Shown here: in pieces, positions 9,371-16,311 of the stretch
Position numbering within the stretch: position 1 is the first letter of the stretch
How the letters are laid out: each line of letters starts with the position of its first letter
DNA from: Blastocatellia bacterium
GTDB lineage: Bacteria > Acidobacteriota > Blastocatellia > Pyrinomonadales > Pyrinomonadaceae
Length of the DNA stretch: 28,741 nucleotides
Direction of reading: 5' to 3'
NCBI GenBank assembly: GCA_003487805.1
Contig: DNNE01000013.1
Span: 18,183-46,923, forward strand
Notes under the pieces: model-generated
Database searches by the model: none
What the model saw: only the letters and a program-made list of their open reading frames with translations
What the model was told of the DNA's origin: nothing
Translations under genes and position numbers: made by a program

Positions 9371-9976
9371 ATGGAAAAGCCTGCACCGACTGATTATCCA
9401 ATCGAAGAGATTCTGCGACGGCGCTGGAGCCCGCGCGCGTTTTCTGATCGAAACGTAGAAGCGGAAAAACTGCTGAGTTTGTTTGAGGCCGCGCGTTGGG
9501 CGCCGTCATCATCAAACGAACAGCCATGGTCATTCATCCTCGCGACGAAAGAAACGCCGCCAGAGCACGCGCAGCTGTTGAATTGTTTGGTGGAAAAGAA
9601 CCAGCAGTGGGCCAGGCTCGCGCCGGTCTTAATGGTTTCCGTCGCCAGGCTCAATTTTGAAAAGACCGGAAAGCGGAATCGGCACGCGTTTCACGATGTG
9701 GGCCTGGCTATGGGTAACCTGCTCGTCGAGGCAACGGCGCTGGGATTGTTCGTGCACCAGATGGCCGGCTTTTCTGTTGATAAAGTCCGCGAGGCTTATC
9801 ACGTGCCGGAAGGTTTCGAACCGGTGGCGGCGATCGCAATTGGATATCCAGCCGAGCCCGAAGTTCTGCCGGAAGCCTTTCGCGAGCAGGAGACAGGTCC
9901 GCGAAAGCGACAGCCGATCGGTAGCTTTGTTTTTGAGGGAAAGTGGGGAGAGCTCTCGCCCCTCACAAATAGATAA
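9371..9976 (+). CDS. Nitroreductase family protein
   Basis: A 201-residue cytoplasmic flavoprotein of the nitroreductase superfamily, which uses FMN and NAD(P)H to reduce nitro compounds, quinones or similar acceptors. The N-terminal block RRRWSPRAFSDRNVEAEKLLSLFEAARWAPSS with NEQPWSF is the FMN-phosphate-binding signature of the family. The GLAMGNLLVEATALGLFVHQMAGF helix and AIAIGYPAEPE near the end complete the fold. The start ATG has AAAGGA a few bases upstream. The length is normal for the small members. It lies 257 bp upstream of an RND efflux operon on the same strand, separated by a palindromic element, so co-regulation is possible but unproven. The physiological substrate cannot be inferred. 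Confidence 0.9.
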   Translation: MEKPAPTDYPIEEILRRRWSPRAFSDRNVEAEKLLSLFEAARWAPSSSNEQPWSFILATKETPPEHAQLLNCLVEKNQQWARLAPVLMVSVARLNFEKTGKRNRHAFHDVGLAMGNLLVEATALGLFVHQMAGFSVDKVREAYHVPEGFEPVAAIAIGYPAEPEVLPEAFREQETGPRKRQPIGSFVFEGKWGELSPLTNR

Positions 9977-9978
9977 AT

Positions 9979-10047
9979 GTTTAGAGGCCGGCTACTGCCC
10001 GCCTGCTTTCTGATAACGGAATGGCGGGCAGTAGCCCGCCTCTAAAC
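9979..10047. repeat. Long palindromic element, family with GGGCAGTAGCCCG core
   Basis: Two arms of 25 bases (9979-10003 and 10023-10047) are complementary except for one position. They start GTTTAGAGG and contain GGCTACTGCCCGCC, around a 19-base loop. It begins 2 bases after the nitroreductase stop and could act as a transcription terminator or 3' stabiliser. A second copy lies at 19147-19199 and a relative at 18486-18557. From 10048 to the adaptor start at 10234 I see nothing recognisable. Confidence 0.8.
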
Positions 10048-10233
10048 GCACAGGTGGTTTGTTGTCAGGTCCAAGACTTCTTTCACGGTTTTCAGGCCAA
10101 CGTTTTACGCCGCGTCAGAGTCAAACAGTTTGTTAAGCACGCGTCCAAAAATCTGCAATGTAACTTATCCATGCCTGAAGGCGTATTAACATTCAGCGTG
10201 CTAAACTACGTCCCGCCCGGCATTAAATCCGAA

Positions 10234-11457
10234 ATGTTTTTATCTCATCCTTCAAATCTTTGGCGACTGGCCTTGTTATGTCTGGCGGCAACTTTGTTGG
10301 TTTCCGCGACTGCTTGCAAGAGCGATTACCCTGCGTCCGGGAAGGCCGCGAGCGCTGACGGCAAGTCACAACCGCGCCAGGTAAAAACCGTGAAGGTTGC
10401 CGAGATTCCGGTCGGTGAAATGGTGACGGTGAACGGGAATCTCGCGGCGTACGATCAAACCACTGTCGGGATGAAAGTACCGGGCCGACTGGAAACGATT
10501 AGCGTCGATCTCGGCAGCGTGGTGCGCAAAGGACAGGTCATCGCGCAGCTGGAGCAGCAGGATTACAAGTTGCGCGTGCAACAAGCCGAAGCCGGATTGG
10601 CCCAGGCGCGCGCGCGTCTCGGGTTGTCGCCGGACGGCGCCGACGATCGCGTCACCGCGGAAGAAACCGGAACGGTAAGACAAGCCAAAGCGGTGCTCGA
10701 AGATGCGAAGCTGAAACGCGATCGGGCCGCGAAACTCGTCGAGCAGGGAATCACGCCGCGCGCCGAGTACGACACCGTAGATTCGGAATACAAAGTTGCC
10801 TTAAGCCGTTATCAGGATGGGCTGGAAGAGATTCGCAACCGGCAGGGTCTGCTGGCGCAAAGACGTTCCGAACTCGCCCTGGCGAAACAGCAACTCGCCG
10901 ACACGTTTGTTTATTCTCCTCTGGACGGGGTCGTGCAGGAAAAGAAAGCGAGCGCGGGTGAATACCTCGCGGCCGGCGCGCCGGTCGTGAGTGTGGTGCG
11001 CATCGATCCTCTGCGATTGCGCGTTGACGTTCCCGAGCGTGAAGCCCACAGCATCCGCATGGGCCAAAGCGTGCGCGTCACCTTAGAGGGCGATCCTGAT
11101 TCCTATCTCGGATACATCAAACGGCTCAGTCCAACCATCAGCGAACAGAACCGCGTGCTCTCAGTCGAAGCGGACGTACGCAACAACGGTCGCCTGCGAC
11201 CGGGCGCATTTGTGAAGGCTGAGATCGTTACGAATCAGACTAATACTGCGGTGACCGTTCCGCCCACTGCTCTGGTGACGTTCGCTGGAATCGATAAAGT
11301 GATCATTGTTGAAAACGGCAAGGCACTTGAGAAGACAGTAACTGTGGGTCGCCGCGGCACTGATTGGATCGAGATTAAGGCCGGCATAAACGTGGGCCAG
11401 ACTGTGGTTGTTGATCCGGGAAATTTGCAGTCGGGACAAGCAGTAGCAGAACAGTAG
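10234..11457 (+). CDS. RND efflux periplasmic adaptor (membrane fusion) lipoprotein
   Basis: A HlyD/AcrA-type adaptor of 407 residues that links an inner-membrane RND pump to an outer-membrane channel. The frame is open from 10021, but that start lies inside a palindromic repeat. The ATG at 10234 yields a lipoprotein signal (LALLCLAATLLVSATAC, acylated Cys28), so it is preferred. The order is beta-barrel/lipoyl half (about 65-105, GMKVPGRLETISVDLGSVVRKGQVIAQL), alpha-helical coiled-coil hairpin (about 105-220), second lipoyl half (YSPLDGVVQEKKASAGEYLAAG), then barrel and membrane-proximal domains (RPGAFVKAEIV...GTDWIEIKAGINVGQTVVV). The pump gene follows after 84 bp made of a tandem repeat. 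No TolC-like gene is nearby, so the channel must be encoded elsewhere. The substrate is unknown. Confidence 0.9.
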   Translation: MFLSHPSNLWRLALLCLAATLLVSATACKSDYPASGKAASADGKSQPRQVKTVKVAEIPVGEMVTVNGNLAAYDQTTVGMKVPGRLETISVDLGSVVRKGQVIAQLEQQDYKLRVQQAEAGLAQARARLGLSPDGADDRVTAEETGTVRQAKAVLEDAKLKRDRAAKLVEQGITPRAEYDTVDSEYKVALSRYQDGLEEIRNRQGLLAQRRSELALAKQQLADTFVYSPLDGVVQEKKASAGEYLAAGAPVVSVVRIDPLRLRVDVPEREAHSIRMGQSVRVTLEGDPDSYLGYIKRLSPTISEQNRVLSVEADVRNNGRLRPGAFVKAEIVTNQTNTAVTVPPTALVTFAGIDKVIIVENGKALEKTVTVGRRGTDWIEIKAGINVGQTVVVDPGNLQSGQAVAEQ

Positions 11458-11460
11458 ATT

Positions 11461-11540
11461 TCTCTGTGTCCTCTGTGGTGAATCTCTCCTTTACCGAAAC
11501 TCAACCACAGAGAACACAGAGGACACAGAGGACACAGAGG
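11461..11540 (+). repeat. ACACAGAGG tandem repeat with inverted leader, carrying a ribosome-binding site
   Basis: Three exact tandem copies of ACACAGAGG (11514-11522, 11523-11531, 11532-11540) directly precede the ATG of the RND pump. The start of the gap holds the opposite-strand version, CTCTGTGTCCTCTGTGG (11462-11478), so the two ends can pair over an unrelated spacer. The last unit, AGAGGA, is the only Shine-Dalgarno-like sequence for the pump gene. Confidence 0.8.
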
Positions 11541-11541
11541 A

Positions 11542-14500
11542 ATGCAGAAGCTCGCAGAAATTTGTATCCAACGTCCCGTCTTCGCCGCGATGATCATTCT
11601 GTCGCTGGTGGTCGTCGGATCGGCGAGCTATTTGAAGCTTGGCGTCGATCGCTTCCCGGCAGTCGACCTTCCCACCGTTACGGTGCGCACGAATTTGCCC
11701 GGCGCATCGCCCGAAGAAATGGAAACCCTGGTCTCGCAACCGATTGAAGAAGTCGTCAACACTGTCGACGGCATCGACAATCTTCGATCCGTGTCGGTTC
11801 AGGGGGCGTCGATTATCATTGCGACCTTCAAACTGAATCGAGACATTGAAACCGCCGCCCAGGACGTGCGCGATCGGGTCTCCACCGTCATTCGCAATCT
11901 ACCTCCGGATACCAAGCCGCCCGTAATCTCGAAAGTCAATAACGACAACACGCCCGTGATTACCGTCGCGTTATCAGGGCCGCATTCGATTCGCGAACTC
12001 ACCGAATACGCTGACAAGATCGTCAAGGTCCAGTTCGAGCGCGCCGGTGGTGTTGGCGAAGTCGACGTGACGGGTGGTCTCGATCGCGCCATAAATGTTT
12101 GGATCGATGCCGAAAGATTGGCCGCGTACAAGATTCCCATCAGCGCAGTCTACGATGCTTTGCAACGCCAGAACTCGGATGTGCCGGGAGGCAATGTTGA
12201 GACGGGCCGGCGCGAACTGGTGCTGCGGACCCTGGGGCGCTACACGAATCCCCGCGACATGGAAGAACTGGTGGTCGCGAATATTAACGGCTCGCCGGTG
12301 AAGATTCGCGACATCGGTCATGTCGAAGACGGAACCAAAGAGCAGCGCTCGGTGGCGCGGCTTAACGGTGTGCCGACGGTTACCCTCGAAGTGCAGCGTC
12401 AGTCGGGTTCCAATACCGTCGAAGTTATTAAGAACATCAAGACTGAGCTTGAACGCGTCAAGCCGCAATTGCCTCCCGACGTCAAAATGGAAGTGATCCG
12501 CGATCAGTCGCGTTACATCGATTCAGCGCTGCACGAGATCACCCGCCACCTCGTGCTCGGCAGTATCCTCGCCAGCCTGGTTGTTTTGCTTTTCATGCGT
12601 TCGTGGCGATCCACGTTGATCGCGGCGATCGCGATCCCGGCGTCGGTGGTATCAACATTCGGCATGATGCGGGCGCTGAACTTTACTTTGAACAGCGTGA
12701 CGATGCTTGCACTCGTCTTGATGGTCGGCGTGGTGATTGACGACGCCATCGTCGTCCTCGAAAACATCTTTCGTTTTGTGGAAGAGAAACGTATCAGCCC
12801 CATGCGCGCCGCGAAAGAGGCTACTGCGGACATCGGGATGGCGGTCATGGCCACGACGTTTTCGCTGGTCGTAATTTTCCTGCCGGTGTCGTTCATGTCG
12901 TCGATCTCGGGGCGGTTTCTCTATCAGTTTGGTATTACTGCCGCCGTAGCCGTGATGGTCTCGCTGCTAGTGTCATTCACCCTGACTCCAATGATGAGCG
13001 CGCGCCTCTTGCGTGCGGAAGATGCCGCGAGCGGGCATTCGCCGGGACATCATCACGACACGCTGGCAGACGCCGGATCGCGCAAGGGCTTCTACGGCTT
13101 CATCGATCGCTCTTACACCTGGATGCTGCGTCTCTCCATGCGCCATCGCCTGGCGGTGGCGGTGATTGCCGTCGCGGTCGCACTCTCGAGCATTCCGCTT
13201 TATCGGGTGGTCAAACAAGAGTACACGCCCAGCGATGTAGATGAAGCTGAGTTTGACGTGAACGTCACCGCGCCCGAAGGCACCAACATTAATTCGATGG
13301 ACGAGACCATGCAGTCGATCGAAAAGGATTTGCGGGACACTCCGGGCGTGCGACTGATCCTGGCATCGGCCGGAGGATCGTTTCTGGGCGCCGTCAACCA
13401 GGCCGGTGTGTACGTGCGCATAGCGCCGCACGAAGAGCGCGTGTTTTCGCTGACTAAACTGTGGAATTCGATCAAAGCGGGCCACCCGCTGTTAGCGTTT
13501 CGCGGCAACTATACACAGCGCGATGTGATGCAGGAGATCCGCACGCGCATGCAAAAGTACGCGCCGTTTCGCTTCAGCGTTCGTAACGCGCAGTCTTTCA
13601 ATATCGGCGGCGGCAATTTCGATATCGACTTCGTATTCAAAGGGCCGGACCTGCAGCAACTCGCGAAATACGCCGACACGATGCGCCTCAAGACGAAAGA
13701 GATTGGGGGCATCGTCGATGCGGACACGACCCTTAAACTGGATAAACCAGAACTGCGAGTGCACATCAATCGAGAGCGCGCGGCTGATCTCGGCGTGGAC
13801 ACAACGAACATCGCGAATGCTCTGCGCTTGATGGTTGGTGGTGACGATCAGGTCTCTCGTTTTTACGATCCGACAGTGAATGAAGATTACGACGTAGAGT
13901 TGCGTTTGTCGGAACGGGATCGTGGCGATTCGGCGACGATTTCGCGGCTTTTTGTGCCTTCGGCCCGTGGCGGCCTGGTGCGGGTCGACAATCTCGTCGA
14001 CATTAAAGAAGAGTTTAGCCCGTCGCGTATCGATCGTTTGGATCGACAACGGCAGGCGTCCGTTAGGGCCGGGGTGGCGCCGGGATTCGCGCTCGCCGAT
14101 CGTCTCGACGCGATGAAAAAAACCGCCGCCGAAATGAATCTGCTCGGTACTTACTCAACCATCGTGGCCGGTCGGGGCAGAGAACTTGAAAGAACATTTG
14201 TCGAATTTCTTTGGGCGTTTCTGCTTTCGATCATCTTCATGTACATGATCCTCGCGTCGCAATTCGAGAGCACGATTCACCCGCTGACGATTCTGTTAAG
14301 CCTGCCGTTGTCGGTTCCGTTTGCGCTGCTCTCGCTCTGGTTGTTGGGAGACACGCTCAACCTGTATTCAGCGCTGGGCATCCTGGTGCTGTTCGGCGTG
14401 GTAAAGAAGAACGCGATCCTGCAAATCGATCACATGAATAGTTTGCGCACTCTGGGAATGGAACGTGATGCTGCGATCATTCAGGGTAACCGTGATCGTC

Positions 14501-14841
14501 TGCGACCTATTCTGATGACTACGCTCGCGTTGGTTGCGGGCATGGCGCCGCTGGCGCTCGGTACAGGACCAGGAGCGGAAGAGCGCCGCTCGATCGCGAT
14601 CGTGGTTATCGGCGGACAGTCTCTGTCCCTGCTGCTGACATTAATCGCGACGCCGGTTGTCTATTCTTTGCTGGACGATATGGGATCCACGGCGAAATGG
14701 CGGCGATTCGCCAGGGCGACCGGAAGATTGACCGCGCCGTTGACCAGCATCGTCCGTCGCATCGCCCCGACGCGGCGCGGTGAAGTGAAGGTTGAAACGG
14801 AACCGGCGCCGTCCGTTCCGGCGTTACATACCGACGATTAA
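11542..14841 (+). CDS. RND multidrug efflux pump, inner-membrane subunit (HAE1/AcrB type)
   Basis: A 1099-residue proton-driven RND transporter. N-terminal TM1 (about 12-30), then a large periplasmic porter loop (DRFPAVDLPTVTVRTNLPGASPEEMETLVSQPIEEVVNTVDG), TM2-6 (about 335-480), TM7 (near 530), a second periplasmic loop, and TM8-12 (about 890-1040). The proton-relay aspartates are present in TM4 (GVVIDDAIVVLENI, D400 and D401), as is the TM10 lysine motif GVVKKNAIL. All of these are hallmarks of hydrophobic/amphiphilic drug efflux pumps and not of metal pumps. A short Pro/Arg-rich cytoplasmic tail (after about 1045) is longer than in AcrB. Start: the ATG at 11542, just after the AGAGGA of a tandem repeat. 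It forms an operon with the adaptor upstream; the next element downstream is a REPIN-like repeat. Confidence 0.93.
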   Translation: MQKLAEICIQRPVFAAMIILSLVVVGSASYLKLGVDRFPAVDLPTVTVRTNLPGASPEEMETLVSQPIEEVVNTVDGIDNLRSVSVQGASIIIATFKLNRDIETAAQDVRDRVSTVIRNLPPDTKPPVISKVNNDNTPVITVALSGPHSIRELTEYADKIVKVQFERAGGVGEVDVTGGLDRAINVWIDAERLAAYKIPISAVYDALQRQNSDVPGGNVETGRRELVLRTLGRYTNPRDMEELVVANINGSPVKIRDIGHVEDGTKEQRSVARLNGVPTVTLEVQRQSGSNTVEVIKNIKTELERVKPQLPPDVKMEVIRDQSRYIDSALHEITRHLVLGSILASLVVLLFMRSWRSTLIAAIAIPASVVSTFGMMRALNFTLNSVTMLALVLMVGVVIDDAIVVLENIFRFVEEKRISPMRAAKEATADIGMAVMATTFSLVVIFLPVSFMSSISGRFLYQFGITAAVAVMVSLLVSFTLTPMMSARLLRAEDAASGHSPGHHHDTLADAGSRKGFYGFIDRSYTWMLRLSMRHRLAVAVIAVAVALSSIPLYRVVKQEYTPSDVDEAEFDVNVTAPEGTNINSMDETMQSIEKDLRDTPGVRLILASAGGSFLGAVNQAGVYVRIAPHEERVFSLTKLWNSIKAGHPLLAFRGNYTQRDVMQEIRTRMQKYAPFRFSVRNAQSFNIGGGNFDIDFVFKGPDLQQLAKYADTMRLKTKEIGGIVDADTTLKLDKPELRVHINRERAADLGVDTTNIANALRLMVGGDDQVSRFYDPTVNEDYDVELRLSERDRGDSATISRLFVPSARGGLVRVDNLVDIKEEFSPSRIDRLDRQRQASVRAGVAPGFALADRLDAMKKTAAEMNLLGTYSTIVAGRGRELERTFVEFLWAFLLSIIFMYMILASQFESTIHPLTILLSLPLSVPFALLSLWLLGDTLNLYSALGILVLFGVVKKNAILQIDHMNSLRTLGMERDAAIIQGNRDRLRPILMTTLALVAGMAPLALGTGPGAEERRSIAIVVIGGQSLSLLLTLIATPVVYSLLDDMGSTAKWRRFARATGRLTAPLTSIVRRIAPTRRGEVKVETEPAPSVPALHTDD

Positions 14842-14876
14842 TAAGAGCTCAATTGTTGGATCAAGACCGCAACATA

Positions 14877-14957
14877 CGCGCTGAAAGCGCGCAAATGTAA
14901 TAGCCTGGGCCAACGGCCCAGGTAACTTCAGACAAAACGTCCGAGCGCTGAAAGCGC
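14877..14957. repeat. Left REPIN-like palindrome cluster of the RAYT locus
   Basis: Three hairpins in a row, each with a 3-base loop: CGCGCT-GAA-AGCGCG (14877-14891), CCTGGGCC-AAC-GGCCCAGG (14904-14922) and GCGCT-GAA-AGCGC (14945-14957). The stretch AATGTAATAGCCTGGGCC marks its direction. A mirror-image copy lies on the other side of the transposase gene at 15427-15507. Confidence 0.85.
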
Positions 14958-14967
14958 GAAATATCGT

Positions 14968-15419
14968 TCATTCCCAAACATACTTCTCGTCGTAGTCAAT
15001 ACCGTACGCCTTGAGAAACTTACGATATTCATCTTGAAACGTGACGCTTTATGGTGCTCTTTCTGGTCGCGAATATAACGCTTCAAAGACGCTACATTTG
15101 ATTGCCCGATTGAGAATGCGCCATAGCCTCTCTGCCAGTGAAAGTTTCGAAACTCACGACCCTTTGTCTTGATCCACTTCGACGTACTCGTTTTTATTTC
15201 TTCGACAATCTCCGCGATTGTGACTACCCGCGCCAATGGAAAGAGAATGTGTACGTGATCGGCTGTTCCGTCGATTGCTAATGACGGAGATTTCAGTTCC
15301 CGGAGTATCTTCGCCATGTAAGGATGCAATTCCGGTTCAATTGCGGGAGTTATGAATGGCTCGCGATTCTTCGTACTGAAGACCAGATGAATCAGAACGG
15401 ATGATAGTGATTGTGACAT
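14968..15419 (-). pseudogene. REP-associated tyrosine transposase (RAYT, IS200/IS605 Y1 family), frameshifted
   Basis: A single-strand DNA transposase related to IS200/IS605 TnpA, of the type that mobilises REP/REPIN sequences. It begins MSQSLSSVLIHLVFSTKNREPFI; it has the HUH metal-binding motif (H55-V-H57 in TADHVHILF) and the catalytic tyrosine Y115 in LKRYIRDQKEHHK. After HHK the frame reads ASRFKMNIVSFS, unlike the family. Shifting frame at about 15046-15047 restores VTFQDEYRKFLKAYGIDY and DEKYVWE with a stop at 14968-14970, exactly the normal C-terminus of these proteins at about 150 residues. The uncorrected frame runs on to 14928, into the left repeat. Catalytic residues lie before the lesion, so residual activity, or a sequencing error, cannot be excluded. 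Confidence 0.85.
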
Positions 15420-15426
15420 TTATGTC

Positions 15427-15507
15427 GCGCCTTCAGCGCTCAAGGATATTGAACGGTACTTACCTGGGCCGTTGGCCCAGGCTTTTACATTTTCGCTCCT
15501 TCGGCGC
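15427..15507. repeat. Right REPIN-like palindrome cluster of the RAYT locus (inverted copy)
   Basis: Mirror image of the left cluster: GCGCC-TTC-AGCGC (15427-15439), CCTGGGCC-GTT-GGCCCAGG (15463-15481) and GCTCC-TTC-GGCGC (15495-15507). Read on the minus strand it gives AATGTAAAAGCCTGGGCC, differing by one base from the left copy across that stretch. The pair therefore brackets the transposase gene head to head. Confidence 0.85.
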
Positions 15508-15530
15508 TCTCGACTTTGATTACCCTTTAT

Positions 15531-15576
15531 CGGCCGTTAGGTCAGGCTTACAATTTGTGCCATTAGCGCTGATTCG
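15531..15576. repeat. Decayed extra copy of the RAYT-locus repeat
   Basis: GGCCGTTAGGTCAGGCTTAC (from 15532) followed by AATTTGTGCCATTAGCGCT aligns, with several substitutions, to the outer part of the adjacent right cluster (GGCCGTTGGCCCAGGCTTTT, from 15468). The palindrome is broken, as expected for an old copy. The rest of the gap to 15724 shows nothing recognisable. Confidence 0.5.
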
Positions 15577-15724
15577 ATCTCAGGCGATATAGGGGCGAGC
15601 GGTTAAATTCTACCGCGGTACACAAGCTAACTTCTCTGTAAACAATCTTGCAGCGTCAACGCCTTCGTAGGACGAGGATAAAGAGAGGTTGCTGCGAATC
15701 TGAAGGTTGAGCGAGATCGTTAAC

Positions 15725-16294
15725 TCATTCAATCCGGAACGTCGCGATGTCCGCGAGTGAATCACCAATAATCGCGTACTCACCCGGCGGAAGGGACGCC
15801 AGCGGACGAAGCTCCATGTAGTTAATGAACAGAAACCGGTTCTTACCTGCCTCGACGCGCAAGCGCTTCAAGATTCGTCGCCCCAATTGAACATTATCCT
15901 CTTCAAATGGCGCGTAACCTTTACGACCTTTAATCAGCGAAATCTTGAGTGAGCGCTCTGACCTGCTGCGCGTGAGTCGCACCAACTGATGCGGCGGCGG
16001 ATCCATACGGTCCGCGACGAACACAAAGAAACTCAGCTTCTCATTCGTCAGGACGGTTTCGGCCTTCGATCCATTCAGGCGTACGCGTGTGATTTTGTCT
16101 TCGAGGGCTGGAGCGAAAACATTCATCGAGGTGATGCCGGATTCGAATGGCAGAGCCAGGAGTTTGTTATCGCCGGTCGCGTAATAGATTTTAGTGAAAT
16201 CGTTTGGCGGGTCAGGAGACGCATCTTGAGGAATGCTCAAACCCGCAATAGTCAGACAAAGAATCACGCAGAGAGTGGAAGTCAGTCTCTTCAT
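15725..16294 (-). CDS. Exported protein of unknown function downstream of pncB
   Basis: About 189 residues from the ATG at 16294 (the frame opens three codons earlier at a TTG). A signal peptide is clear: MKRLTSTLCVILCLTIAGLS, then IPQDASPDPP. The mature part looks beta-rich, with IYYATGDNKLLALPFE, a basic middle (RLTRSRSERSLKISLIKGRKGY) and a C-terminal PPGEYAIIGDSLADIATFRIE reminiscent of secreted domains that report a property of an item ('GEYA'). I recognise no family and no catalytic motif; there are almost no cysteines in the mature protein. It starts 17 bp after the pncB stop on the same strand, so the two are probably co-transcribed, though an exported product has no obvious role in NAD salvage. 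Confidence 0.75.
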   Translation of the reverse strand: MKRLTSTLCVILCLTIAGLSIPQDASPDPPNDFTKIYYATGDNKLLALPFESGITSMNVFAPALEDKITRVRLNGSKAETVLTNEKLSFFVFVADRMDPPPHQLVRLTRSRSERSLKISLIKGRKGYAPFEEDNVQLGRRILKRLRVEAGKNRFLFINYMELRPLASLPPGEYAIIGDSLADIATFRIE

Positions 16295-16311
16295 TGCATG
16301 CAAAAGGGAGT

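Noticed and set aside
10021..10233. Longer N-terminus of the efflux adaptor
   Set aside because: This stretch includes a palindromic repeat and has no protein-like features; the ATG at 10234 gives a proper lipoprotein signal.
14928..14967. Extended C-terminus of the transposase
   Set aside because: It is produced by the frameshift and reads into the flanking repeat; the shifted frame stops at 14968 with a typical ending.
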